64,000 nucleotides of DNA. Origin: Pedobacter steynii. GTDB taxonomy: Bacteria; Bacteroidota; Bacteroidia; Sphingobacteriales; Sphingobacteriaceae. Location of the stretch: NCBI RefSeq assembly GCF_001721645.1, contig NZ_CP017141.1, positions 3,782,001-3,846,000 on the forward strand, read 5' to 3'. Shown here in pieces: positions 27,260-36,539 of the stretch. The translations under genes were made by a program, and so were the position numbers. A model generated the notes under the pieces. The model did not search any database, was not told the DNA's origin, and saw only the letters and a list, made by a program, of their open reading frames with translations. Position 1 is the stretch's first letter. Every line of letters begins with the position of its first letter.

Positions 27260-27748
27260 ATGATTAAGCTGAGTATAAAAGAAAGAAGAGAACAGTTTCT
27301 CTTTTTTATAGGAATTTTTTTGTTTACCGCTGCTTTGCTGAGCTTCGGTCTTTTTCATGATTATGGTCATGGGAGGGTAGTTTCCAAGCAGGATTTAGCT
27401 GATAAGCTTTCCCAGAATGCTGAATTCGAAGCCACGGTAAAAGATCAGCGGGCCACAGTGGATACCACTTATAAACAAATCATCAGGTTTGACCCTGGTG
27501 TACAGGCAGTTTTCCTGGAGAATGACATCAAAAATTCTCTCAATTCCATTAAATCCAATTATGAGAGAAGGGCTTCAGACCTGCGCTATAAGACCTTCCT
27601 TCAGGCTTCGCAATTGTATACCGATCTTTTTTATGATAGGAGAGAGTTGAAGGGAAATAATAATGATATGGAAGGTCTAAGCAACTCTCTAAAGGATTGT
27701 AAGCTATCTACCAATCAGTTGAAACAAACCATGGGCAACCAGAAATAA
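27260..27748 (+). CDS. Second TssO-like single-pass T6SSiii protein
   Basis: A 162-residue protein with an N-terminal helix (about residues 14-33) and an otherwise helical periplasmic region, the same plan as its neighbour. Sequence identity between the two by eye is low. It may be a distant paralogue, or another of the subtype-specific components (TssO or TssP). I leave the symbol empty because the names cannot be separated from sequence alone. Confidence 0.6.
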   Translation: MIKLSIKERREQFLFFIGIFLFTAALLSFGLFHDYGHGRVVSKQDLADKLSQNAEFEATVKDQRATVDTTYKQIIRFDPGVQAVFLENDIKNSLNSIKSNYERRASDLRYKTFLQASQLYTDLFYDRRELKGNNNDMEGLSNSLKDCKLSTNQLKQTMGNQK

Positions 27749-27780
27749 ACCAACCAAAAAAATAATCAAACCACAAGAAT

Positions 27781-28725
27781 ATGGCCGACACGACTACCAA
27801 TGGAAAATCAGTGAGCAGTAATTCGCAGGGATATATATTTCTGTACATTTTTATTGCCATACTCGTTCTCGCAGCAATTATCTTTTTCTTTAAGAGCTCT
27901 GTATTTGATAAACGCAATGTTGATGCGAGGATCTTAAAAGACGAGATGTACCTTAATGAAGACCTTGTATTTACCGATAATACAAGAAATGCCAAAAAAT
28001 GGCTTTGGGAATTTGGCAATGGGGCCAAATCAAATACACAGAACGGAAGCTACCGTTATTTAAAACCGGGTTCTTACATCGTGAGGTTAACCGTTGACGG
28101 AGAATTGCGTGAACAGTTTCCTGTAAACGTAAGAGACACCGTTGTTGCCGCAATTGATACTTTAGTGAGTATTAACGGACCTACATCCGGAGTGGTGAAC
28201 GAGGAAGTGAGGCTGGAAGCGGAAGGAAAAGCAGGCTTATATGAGTGGGCTTTTGGAGAAACAGGCCGTGTAGATGTGAAGGGAAGAACCGCTTTGTATA
28301 CTTTTCATGAGCCCGGGCAATATATGGTGAAGCTGACTACAGATAAAGGTCACAGACCGGTTTACCATACCATCTTCATTACAGATCCGAATGCAGTAAT
28401 TGATACGGAGCTGGTATTGCCCGGAGAAGGGGAGCGTAAAGTGATTGATGACATCAGGGCGAGGTTACAGGCCATAGCCAATGGTGCAGACTTCAATACC
28501 AATTATTACTACCTGACCCGTAAGTATATGTGTAACAGTGAGAAGGTTACCGTTGCTGTGGAGCAGGATAACGTTAAAAAGTCAAGCGACTTTTATTCTT
28601 ATTGTATGGGATTAACCTTTGGAGGTGAGATCGTTGTAGACGAAGCACAATTGACCATCAGCCCTACTTCAAATTGTGCCATTCTGGTAAATATCAAACA
28701 ACATTCAGCCAAGACCGTAAAATAA
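27781..28725 (+). CDS. Membrane-anchored PKD-domain protein of the T6SSiii locus (TssP candidate)
   Basis: A 314-residue protein with one helix at about residues 18-38. Two PKD-like beta domains follow: 'KKWLWEFGNGAKSNTQNGSYRYLKPGSYIVRL' near 75-105 and 'GLYEWAFGETGR...YTFHEPGQYMVKLTTDKG' near 155-195. A Cys-containing domain lies at the C-terminus. It faces the periplasm and may form part of the trans-envelope channel that replaces TssJLM. It may correspond to TssP, but I cannot confirm the name. It is co-oriented and tightly spaced with tssO and tssR. Confidence 0.65.
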   Translation: MADTTTNGKSVSSNSQGYIFLYIFIAILVLAAIIFFFKSSVFDKRNVDARILKDEMYLNEDLVFTDNTRNAKKWLWEFGNGAKSNTQNGSYRYLKPGSYIVRLTVDGELREQFPVNVRDTVVAAIDTLVSINGPTSGVVNEEVRLEAEGKAGLYEWAFGETGRVDVKGRTALYTFHEPGQYMVKLTTDKGHRPVYHTIFITDPNAVIDTELVLPGEGERKVIDDIRARLQAIANGADFNTNYYYLTRKYMCNSEKVTVAVEQDNVKKSSDFYSYCMGLTFGGEIVVDEAQLTISPTSNCAILVNIKQHSAKTVK

Positions 28726-28731
28726 CTATTT

Positions 28732-31089
28732 ATGAAACGAATTATCTCTCTATTTGTACTCATTACCCAAACTGCGCTTGTAATGGCACAGTCGCCGGCA
28801 GCATTTGGGAAAAAAGTAAAATATATGCCCAAGGCTTTCGAAAAGCCGTCCCCAACCACTGATTTAGGTTCAGAAGGCAAAGCCACAAATTTACCCTGGA
28901 TTGTTTTTTCCGACAGGGATGAAAATTATACCACTACTGCACCCGGCGGAAGTCTGATCATGAAGAAACTGAACTTTATGGAGCCTTTCTATGTATCCAA
29001 AGAAGAAAACGGGTACTTAAAGCTGATCAAATATAAAGCAGGAATGATCAGGGGCAGAAAAATCAATGATAAAAAGAGTGCCATCAGTTATGGCTGGATT
29101 CCAAAATCCAAACTATTGCTTTGGCAACGTTCTTATTCCAACCAGAAATCCGGTTATCCGGAAAAATCTATTGCGGTGATCAACGGAAAGATGCCGATGA
29201 CAGAGTCCAGGTTCTATTATGATCAGACAGATTCTGCTTACGTGTACAGCTCTCCGGAATTGAAACAACGGTCGGCAAAAGTAAGGCTTCATGAAATCAC
29301 TTATATTTTCAAAAAATCTGAAGATGGAAAGAAATACCTCATAGGGAATGAAGATCAGCTGATTGCAGATAGTGCCAGAAAAAGTATTTATGGATGGATT
29401 GCAGCTGATGCGGTTCATAACTGGGGAAACAGGTTATTCATTTCTCCTTTGCAAATGGATTCTTACGAACAAAGTGACTCCGTTTCTTTTGCCCTTCATG
29501 GCGTACATATGGACCCGCTATTGGGTACTAATGACGTGATCCTGAGAAGCTCACCAGTTGTGGCTGATGAAGGTAACGGACGTTTGGTTTTGGGTACTGC
29601 AGCAGATGTTTATAATAAGTCTGATAATAAGCTGATTACCATCAGTGGTTCTCCATTGCCGTATCTGAGCTATCTCGACCTGAGAAAGAATATCCATAAA
29701 ATCAATGTGGTATTTGTGGTGGACGGCGGAAGTCCGATGACGAAGTATTTCTCCGGTTTAACAAATACCATACAATCTTTTGAGAATGTTTTCAATGAGT
29801 ATGGTAAAAAACATACGCTAAGCTATGGGGCAGTGGTTTACAGAGATGGGGTGAGTTGCGCCACAACAGGGATTCTAAGTTCTCCTTCTTTATCTCCTGA
29901 CTACCGCAAGCTCATGACCTTCCTTTCAAAAGAAGCAAAGAAAACAGAAGGATGTAATGGTCGTATTGCACATCAGCCGGTTTACGACGGGATCAAAGCC
30001 GGATTGAACCTGTTGAAAAACCATCACAATGAAACCAACCTGATCGTATTGATCGGTAGTACCGGGAATGAAGCCGCGACAGAATATCGTGTGAATCAAC
30101 TGACAGAGGATTTTGCTCAGGTAGATGCCCGGTTACTGGCCATTCAAATGTATAGCGATTACGATCAGCTGTTCAATAATTTCGTATTACAATCTAAAAA
30201 ATTAGTCTCTGAGGCTGCGGTATATGCCGCAGACAGAAAGAAAAGATTTCTGGTAAAAGGAGAGGGCTTAAACAGCACACAGGCTTATAACACGAGTCAG
30301 TTGGATTCGATCTCTTATTATCTGGATTATCCAAAAAACAGTCTGGTGCAGGGTGGGGTAGTTTTCCCAACCAAAGGTTCAGTAAATTCTGCAGAATCAA
30401 TGAATGCGGCCCTGAAACGTTTCATCAAAGAAACGGACCTGGATATTAATAGCCAGATCAGCTCTCTGGATAGTGCATTCCGTTTAACCGGAATTGAGCG
30501 TAAAAACCTATCTGTTACTGTAGAATCCCAGTTAGAGGCTCCGGTTTATGGAGATGTGGCAGATAAAATGCCACATAACGGGTTCAAATACTATATGACC
30601 AATTCTGTTCCTGAAGATATTGTAGCTAAGAATAAATCGTTATTACAATATGCCGTGGTTTTAAATACCATGGAATACAAGCAGTTGAATGATATTTTTT
30701 CTTTGATGATCGGTCAGAACCTTCAACCGGATCAGTCGTCTTTCAGGAGTAAACTGGTAAAGAATTACATCAATATTCAGCGTCAGCTATTGGATATGGA
30801 AATCTCTAAAGGAGACATTAAGGCGATGAGCCTTGCAAAATATTTCAGAACTGTAACGGGTTTGCCGATACAGAATGAGCTGCTAAATAAGTACACGGTA
30901 GTAGATCTGAAAAGAAAAAATAAAATGCCTCAGGTTGATTTTGAGAACTATTTGAAATTCCTGATGAGTTCCAGCGAAAGGGTGAAAAGAAGCACTCAGG
31001 TTGGTCAGCAGTTTATCTCAAACGGAAAGACTTATTATTATGTAACAGAGCAGAATTTTATAACGCCTGTTGAAAAAGCAAACCCTTAG
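28732..31089 (+). CDS. tssR: T6SSiii periplasmic protein TssR with von Willebrand-like domain
   Basis: A 785-residue exported protein with a signal peptide to about residue 20 (VMAQ). The N-terminal part has SH3-like beta segments (about 45-200). A vWA-like domain follows from about residue 323 ('INVVFVVDGGSPMTKYF', a DxGxS variant of the metal site). The size, the export signal and the place between the PKD protein and clpV fit TssR, a subtype-specific periplasmic component. Its start is 6 bases after the PKD gene stop. Confidence 0.75.
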   Translation: MKRIISLFVLITQTALVMAQSPAAFGKKVKYMPKAFEKPSPTTDLGSEGKATNLPWIVFSDRDENYTTTAPGGSLIMKKLNFMEPFYVSKEENGYLKLIKYKAGMIRGRKINDKKSAISYGWIPKSKLLLWQRSYSNQKSGYPEKSIAVINGKMPMTESRFYYDQTDSAYVYSSPELKQRSAKVRLHEITYIFKKSEDGKKYLIGNEDQLIADSARKSIYGWIAADAVHNWGNRLFISPLQMDSYEQSDSVSFALHGVHMDPLLGTNDVILRSSPVVADEGNGRLVLGTAADVYNKSDNKLITISGSPLPYLSYLDLRKNIHKINVVFVVDGGSPMTKYFSGLTNTIQSFENVFNEYGKKHTLSYGAVVYRDGVSCATTGILSSPSLSPDYRKLMTFLSKEAKKTEGCNGRIAHQPVYDGIKAGLNLLKNHHNETNLIVLIGSTGNEAATEYRVNQLTEDFAQVDARLLAIQMYSDYDQLFNNFVLQSKKLVSEAAVYAADRKKRFLVKGEGLNSTQAYNTSQLDSISYYLDYPKNSLVQGGVVFPTKGSVNSAESMNAALKRFIKETDLDINSQISSLDSAFRLTGIERKNLSVTVESQLEAPVYGDVADKMPHNGFKYYMTNSVPEDIVAKNKSLLQYAVVLNTMEYKQLNDIFSLMIGQNLQPDQSSFRSKLVKNYINIQRQLLDMEISKGDIKAMSLAKYFRTVTGLPIQNELLNKYTVVDLKRKNKMPQVDFENYLKFLMSSSERVKRSTQVGQQFISNGKTYYYVTEQNFITPVEKANP

Positions 31090-31099
31090 TATTTAGATT

Positions 31100-33616
31100 A
31101 TGAGCCTTACAAATATCAGTGAATCAGTAAAATTGGCGATCAGGGTGGCACAATCCCTGGCTAAGGAATACCATAACCCGGAATTTACTGCGGCACACCT
31201 GTTAAAAGGATTGATGCATAAGGATGTGGGATTGAGAAGCTTTTTAACTTCCATTGGAAAGGACGAGGAGTACATCAGCGAATGGGCGGAAGTCAGAATT
31301 GAAGAGCTGGACAAAACGGCTGCCGCTGCAGATGAGGTAAAGGGAAGCCCCGAGATTGCTAAAGTTTTCGAAGAGGCGGATCACATCAGGATCAAGCTTG
31401 GGCTGGACCTGATTACCCCGGTATGTATTCTTACTGCATTGTGTAAGCCAACTGTCGGGTTTAAGCCGGACCAGTTGAAATCCTTCCCGATCAAGGAAAG
31501 AGAGTTGCTGGATTTATATATCAAGGACGAAGAAATCCAGCAGGTGGTATCACCAGCCGGAGCAGCAGGTAAGGAAGCCAAAACATCAGGAGCAGCGTCG
31601 GCGCTTCACAAGTATTGTAATGACCGGATAGCGATGGCCAGAGATGGAAAAACGGATCCTATCATTGGAAGAGACAGGGAAGCGCGAATGATCATGGAGA
31701 TTCTTTGCAGGCGTACAAAACCGAACGTGATCATTACCGGTGATGCAGGGGTCGGTAAAACAGCACTTGTAGATGGCTTTGCACAGGATGTGATTGCAGA
31801 TAATGTTCCTGACTTACTGAAGGGGGTACAGCTTTTTGAACTGGACCTGGGTTCTTTAATTGCCGGAGCTTCCTATAAGGGAGAGATTGAGGATAGGTTA
31901 AAGAACATTTTGAAAGAGATTAAGCAGTTTGATAAAGCGGTTTTGTTTATTGATGAGATCCATACGCTGCTGGATAATAAAGGTCCGATTGGCGGCGGTG
32001 TAGGCAATTTGCTGAAACCGGAACTGGCCAGAGGAGAGATTACGGTGATCGGGGCGACAACCATTGATGAGTACCGCAAAATCATAGAGCCGGAACAGGC
32101 TTTCAGCAGGAGGTTTGAAGTGCTGCAGGTGAATGAACCCAATGAAGCTTCAGCGATTAAAATGCTGGAGAAACTGAAAGAAAAATACGAAGAACATCAC
32201 CAGCTGAAAATTCAGCCGGACGCTATTCCGGATTGTGTACGACTGGCAAAGCGTTATATGAAAGACAGGCGTCTTCCGGATTCAGCTTTTGATTTGCTGG
32301 ACCGTACCATGGCAGCCATGAAAATGATGAATGATACATCCGATAAAGTTTTAGAGGAATTATCGACCAGGCTTACTGAATTGGAAAATGCAGAGGGGGA
32401 AGAGGAAATCCGGCTGGCCGATTACAGGTGGCTGTACAGTCAGATGCAGGATAAGGTGAGCCCGGTGCTTCTTGGTCAGCTTACCGACGAGACACAGGTA
32501 GAAGCCTTTGAAACAATTGAAGAGTACCATGACTATCTGTCCAGAAACATGACTGCGTTAAAATTGCTTGCCGGACAAAAAACAGATGAGGTACATAAAC
32601 AGGATATTGCTGCTGTCGTTTCTTATAAAACCGGAATTCCTTTAGGGAAAATTCAGGCTCAGGAAAAGGAAAAGCTGCTGAATATGGAGCAATTTCTGAA
32701 GAGAAGGGTAGTGGGGCAGGATCAGGCGCTCAGAGCAGTGTCTGATGCAATTCTGGAATCACGGAGTGGTTTAAACAAAAAAGGACAGCCGATTGGATCG
32801 TTCTTTTTGTTAGGCCCGACAGGGACCGGTAAAACGGAACTGGCGAAATCCATTGCAGAGTTTCTTTTTAATGATGAAAAGGCAATGATCCGGTTTGACA
32901 TGTCTGAATTCAAGGAGGAGCATTCTGCTGCATTACTTTATGGAGCGCCTCCAGGGTATGTAGGGTATGAAGAAGGTGGTTTGCTGGTGAATAAAATCAG
33001 GCAGCAACCTTATTCGGTTTTGTTGTTTGATGAGATCGAGAAGGCACATCCTTCGGTATTTGATACTTTTCTTCAGATCCTCGATGAAGGCCATATGCAC
33101 GACAGACTGGGAAAAGAAGGTGATTTTTCCAATTCCCTGATTTTATTTACCTCCAATATCGGGAGCGAGTGGATTGCCGAGCAGGTGGCTAAGGGAGAAA
33201 TCCCTACCTCACAACAGCTGATGGAAATTATGGCCCGCCATTTCAGGCCGGAATTTTTAGCCCGTTTATCTGAGATTGTTCCTTTTGCGCCGATTTCTGA
33301 GCACAATGTGGTCCGGATATTTGAAATTCAGCTAAAGAGCTTAATTGAAGCATTGGACAAGCAGGGGATTGCTTTTGAGATAGAGAAGGAAGCTGTAAAA
33401 ATGCTGGCTTTAAGTGGTTTTACCCCTAAATATGGGGCGAGACAGCTGTCTGGAGTAATCAGAAATGAGCTGAGAAGGCCGATTTCCAAATATATCATAT
33501 CAGGAGAATTGAAGAAAGGAAACGTGATTGTCATAAAAAAACACGAGAATGAGGAGCGCCTGGTATGGGAGATTATCGAACAAAGTGCAGTAACTGAGCT
33601 GGAAAACAAAATATAA
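31100..33616 (+). CDS. clpV: T6SS sheath-disassembly ATPase ClpV/TssH
   Basis: An 838-residue HSP100 ATPase. It has a Clp N-domain repeat (about 1-145), a first AAA+ module with Walker A GDAGVGKT and Walker B LFIDEIHTL, a shortened middle coiled coil, and a second AAA+ module with Walker A GPTGTGKT (about residue 571) and Walker B VLLFDEIEKAHP. It recycles contracted TssBC sheath. The location just ahead of tssBC and within the T6SS operon distinguishes it from housekeeping ClpB/ClpC. Confidence 0.93.
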   Translation: MSLTNISESVKLAIRVAQSLAKEYHNPEFTAAHLLKGLMHKDVGLRSFLTSIGKDEEYISEWAEVRIEELDKTAAAADEVKGSPEIAKVFEEADHIRIKLGLDLITPVCILTALCKPTVGFKPDQLKSFPIKERELLDLYIKDEEIQQVVSPAGAAGKEAKTSGAASALHKYCNDRIAMARDGKTDPIIGRDREARMIMEILCRRTKPNVIITGDAGVGKTALVDGFAQDVIADNVPDLLKGVQLFELDLGSLIAGASYKGEIEDRLKNILKEIKQFDKAVLFIDEIHTLLDNKGPIGGGVGNLLKPELARGEITVIGATTIDEYRKIIEPEQAFSRRFEVLQVNEPNEASAIKMLEKLKEKYEEHHQLKIQPDAIPDCVRLAKRYMKDRRLPDSAFDLLDRTMAAMKMMNDTSDKVLEELSTRLTELENAEGEEEIRLADYRWLYSQMQDKVSPVLLGQLTDETQVEAFETIEEYHDYLSRNMTALKLLAGQKTDEVHKQDIAAVVSYKTGIPLGKIQAQEKEKLLNMEQFLKRRVVGQDQALRAVSDAILESRSGLNKKGQPIGSFFLLGPTGTGKTELAKSIAEFLFNDEKAMIRFDMSEFKEEHSAALLYGAPPGYVGYEEGGLLVNKIRQQPYSVLLFDEIEKAHPSVFDTFLQILDEGHMHDRLGKEGDFSNSLILFTSNIGSEWIAEQVAKGEIPTSQQLMEIMARHFRPEFLARLSEIVPFAPISEHNVVRIFEIQLKSLIEALDKQGIAFEIEKEAVKMLALSGFTPKYGARQLSGVIRNELRRPISKYIISGELKKGNVIVIKKHENEERLVWEIIEQSAVTELENKI

Positions 33617-33689
33617 GTAATTAATGTTTTCTTAATTAAATTCAATATTTTTAATAATTAAAGATCTTAAACCCTTAAATATCAATACT

Positions 33690-34136
33690 ATGTTTAACTA
33701 TGAAATTGGCGGTAACGAAAGAAAAATCGATACCTCCGAAGCGTTTGCAGACATTGCCTATAACAAAACTTTATTCATACAGAAGCTGACCGACAATGAA
33801 CCTATCAAACCTGAAAAAGTAGAGGGTTTAAAAACTGTTCAGGAGGTTTTTAACCATTACAAGCCGAAGGTGAATGTGGCATTTGAAAGAGAAGACGGTT
33901 CTACGGTACCTGAAACACTTCATTTCACAAATCTTGGCGATTTTGCCGTAAAAAATATCATTGTTCAAAGTAACCATTTGAGCAATGTGAATATTGAAAG
34001 GGAAATGTCCCTGAATGTGATCAAGCAACTGAAGTCTAACAAGACTTTAAAAGCGACGCTTGATGACGAAGAAACTAAAAGTGCTTTTATAAGTGCTTTG
34101 AAAAATTTTGTAGCTGAATTAGAAGAGAATAAATAA
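33690..34136 (+). CDS. tssB: T6SS sheath small subunit TssB
   Basis: A 148-residue protein of the Bacteroidetes TssB family. 'FNHYKPKVNVAFEREDGSTVPETLHFTNLGDFAVKNI' at about 50-90 is the conserved core that interlocks with TssC. It is encoded directly before tssC with a 36-base gap. Length agrees with the family (about 150). Confidence 0.9.
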   Translation: MFNYEIGGNERKIDTSEAFADIAYNKTLFIQKLTDNEPIKPEKVEGLKTVQEVFNHYKPKVNVAFEREDGSTVPETLHFTNLGDFAVKNIIVQSNHLSNVNIEREMSLNVIKQLKSNKTLKATLDDEETKSAFISALKNFVAELEENK

Positions 34137-34172
34137 TTCAGTGATCCCAGAGAACGATTTAAAAATATTAGC

Positions 34173-35564
34173 ATGGCAACTCCAGAAGAACAAAAAATAG
34201 CACAGGATTCATCACAGGAAACGGCGTTTAAGCCGGCAGAAAAGCAAAGTAAAGCTAAGCTTTCCCTTCAGGAGAGTTTAGATAAACTGGCCAGGGTAGG
34301 TGGGTTTGATTTGTTGGAAGCAACAGTAGATGGTTTACAGAATTTAAATCCGGAAAGAAAGGCAAGGAAACAGATCTTTTTGACTGGTGATGAAAAGAAA
34401 AAGGAAAGAGATGAACTGAAAAAGAAAATCCAGCTTTGGATTGATGTATTGGAAGATTCGGATTCTGTGGCTTCGATGGTAGATAAGAGTACAGAAAAAT
34501 TAAAAAACGCAGAAGAAAACCTGAATAAGAACATTGCTTCGGCGTTGGAAAGCACTAAAGAACTGGAGCAGGCTTACCGTTCTGTAAACCTGTTTTACCA
34601 AAATACAGAGGCAGACAAGGTGAAAAATGTGATCATGATGAACGCTTCTATGGACCAGATCAAAGATCTGGATAACCCAAGGTTTATCGATTATGTGAGT
34701 GATGAGCTGAAACAAAAATACGATAGGCTGGATCTTCGCGAAAACTACTCTTTAATGGTAATTCCAGGTTATATGGGCTCTAATAAGGTTGTAGAAAAAT
34801 GGAGTAAGATTGCCTACGACAACAAAGCGATGCTGGTTACTGATTTCGCGGATCTTGATCAGCCTGATGACGTGATTGATTTGTTTACCTCTGCCAACTT
34901 AACCGGTGGCGATGCTTTCAAATCAAATACCATCATGACTTGTAACTGGTTAGTAGGCCGGGGTAAAGTAGCAGAAGTGGGTGAAGAGGATGACCTGACT
35001 GTGCCCGGATCAGCAGCTTTGGCCGGTAAAATGTATTATACATTGATGTCGCAGGTGACTGCAGGTAAAAAGCATGGTGCGATCAACGATGTGGATGGTG
35101 TGAAATTCGACCTGAAGAAAAGCGAAATCTCCCACCTGGAGCGTATTGGTTTAGTGCCCATGGTGAACGAATATGGTAAAGTAATGGCCTTCTCTGCTAA
35201 AACGCTGTTTAATGGAGATAACATCGGATTACAGACTTATTCTGTTGTTCGTGTGTTTGACTATGTAACCAAAGTATTGTTCGACTTCTTAAACAGAAGG
35301 GCTTTCGAAAACTGGACTTCTAAAACAGAACAGGACCTTCGCGGACAGATTGTGAAATTCCTGGATAGCATTCAGGGACCTGAACGTCTGATTGAACGAT
35401 TCAAAATCATGCGTTTTGAACGTGATGAAGTACAGAAAGATAAAATCCATCTGGATATTCACATTACTCCTTATTTCCCTGCAAAAAGTTTCGTGGTGAA
35501 ACTTGATGGTCAGAAAGGAGAGGATGAAGAAACCACCTGGAGTTCAGAATATGCGCAGCAATAG
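34173..35564 (+). CDS. tssC: T6SS sheath large subunit TssC
   Basis: A 463-residue TssC. Characteristic segments include 'ENYSLMVIPGYMGSNKVVEKW' near the middle, 'TGGDAFKSNTIMTCNWLVGRGKVAEVGEED', and the C-terminal 'IHLDIHITPYFPAKSFVVKLDGQKG'. It forms the contractile sheath with TssB. A strong terminator lies 30 bases after the stop, closing the large T6SS operon. Confidence 0.92.
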   Translation: MATPEEQKIAQDSSQETAFKPAEKQSKAKLSLQESLDKLARVGGFDLLEATVDGLQNLNPERKARKQIFLTGDEKKKERDELKKKIQLWIDVLEDSDSVASMVDKSTEKLKNAEENLNKNIASALESTKELEQAYRSVNLFYQNTEADKVKNVIMMNASMDQIKDLDNPRFIDYVSDELKQKYDRLDLRENYSLMVIPGYMGSNKVVEKWSKIAYDNKAMLVTDFADLDQPDDVIDLFTSANLTGGDAFKSNTIMTCNWLVGRGKVAEVGEEDDLTVPGSAALAGKMYYTLMSQVTAGKKHGAINDVDGVKFDLKKSEISHLERIGLVPMVNEYGKVMAFSAKTLFNGDNIGLQTYSVVRVFDYVTKVLFDFLNRRAFENWTSKTEQDLRGQIVKFLDSIQGPERLIERFKIMRFERDEVQKDKIHLDIHITPYFPAKSFVVKLDGQKGEDEETTWSSEYAQQ

Positions 35565-35592
35565 CCAATAATATTTTTCTTATTTAAAGAAT

Positions 35593-35632
35593 ATCCGGAC
35601 AGATTGAATAAATCTGCTCCGGATTTCTTTTT
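35593..35632 (+). terminator. Intrinsic terminator after tssC
   Basis: Stem ATCCGGA + AGATT pairing with AATCT + TCCGGAT (12 bp with a small internal loop), 5-base loop, followed by TTCTTTTTA. It separates the tssO-tssC operon from the reductase and hcp genes. Confidence 0.9.
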
Positions 35633-35709
35633 ATACCCGGATTGCATTTCCTGACTTAACAATTTCTTTATAATTTAGCACCTCAATGTTTACTTAGGTT
35701 GGGGAATAA

Positions 35710-36279
35710 ATGAAACAAGTATTGATCATCAATGGTGATCCTGAAAAGACTGCTGCTACAAGCCACCTGATCCAGGCTTACCATAAAGGAGCTCTGGAAG
35801 CCGGTGCACATGTAAAGGAAATTGCAATTATTGATCTGATCTTTAATTCAAATAAGCAATTCAATAACCGTGTTCCTGAACTGGAGCCGGATCTGAAACG
35901 TGCATTGGACCTGATCATGTGGGCAAATCATGTGGTCTTGTTCTGTCCGGTCTATTTGTCTTCTATTCCCACAAGGATAAAAGGCTTTTTCGACCGTCTT
36001 TTTATGCCTGACCAGGTTTTTACTTCCAAATTCCAGAACATCAGCAATAATTTCAGCGGGAAATCTGCGCGTATCATCTCCATATTAGATGAAGAGACTT
36101 TTGAATATTGGAAACAAGACAAAAAAGTAACCTATTTATCTATAAAAAGAAATGTCTTTGAAAACTGTCGTTTTCATCCGGTACATACGAGTACAATCGG
36201 TCAGTTGTATTCGCTTGATAATGATTACAGTAAGAAATGGCTTAGGAAACTGGAGAGCTTTGGATCGAAATTAATGTAG
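35710..36279 (+). CDS. NAD(P)H-dependent FMN reductase-like protein inside the T6SS locus
   Basis: A 189-residue flavodoxin-fold protein. The N-terminal phosphate-binding stretch 'INGDPEKTAATSHLIQAYHKGALEAGAHV' and the later 'VLFCPVYLSSIPTRIKGFFDRLF' are intact, so it should bind flavin and reduce a quinone or similar acceptor. It has no signal peptide. It has its own promoter region, behind the tssC terminator and ahead of the Hcp genes. A T6SS role is unproven; it may be an insertion of an unrelated gene or an accessory cargo gene. Confidence 0.82.
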   Translation: MKQVLIINGDPEKTAATSHLIQAYHKGALEAGAHVKEIAIIDLIFNSNKQFNNRVPELEPDLKRALDLIMWANHVVLFCPVYLSSIPTRIKGFFDRLFMPDQVFTSKFQNISNNFSGKSARIISILDEETFEYWKQDKKVTYLSIKRNVFENCRFHPVHTSTIGQLYSLDNDYSKKWLRKLESFGSKLM

Positions 36280-36299
36280 GCCCCCTGTTTAGGGTATTG

Positions 36300-36321
36300 G
36301 CAATATTTTTGTTAATATTGC
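36300..36321. repeat. Perfect 8-bp inverted repeat upstream of the Hcp genes
   Basis: GCAATATT and AATATTGC separated by 6 bases (TTTGTT), 37 bases before the Hcp remnant start. It resembles a two-fold operator in size. The right arm overlaps TAATATTG, one base away from a TAnnTTTG -7 element. Confidence 0.45.
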
Positions 36322-36357
36322 GGTCAGTAGTAAAAATTTTCACCCAAAAATAAAGTT

Positions 36358-36498
36358 ATGGCTTTCAAAGCAAGATTGAATTTTTCGGGCAAGGAGTATG
36401 ACGTATTTCATAGTTCTTGTTTCCGGGCGTATAATGGTAATATTCACCTAGTGAAGCCTGGTTATACGGAGCATCTCAATGGCTGTCTGAAAGCATAG
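36358..36498 (+). pseudogene. Truncated Hcp paralogue (46 codons)
   Basis: This short ORF begins MAFKARLNFSGKEYDVFHSS, which aligns with MAFKTRLTLGSKEFDVLQCS of the full Hcp 180 bases downstream. After about 20 residues it loses the Hcp pattern (a short YNGNIHL resembles YGGTIHI of Hcp) and stops after residue 46, where Hcp needs about 130. The best reading is a decayed tandem duplicate with an internal deletion. An alternative is a short expressed peptide, because it retains an ATG and an open frame. Confidence 0.7.
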
Positions 36499-36539
36499 CT
36501 CAATTTAAACATTATCACACCATTTAAAATAATACTATC

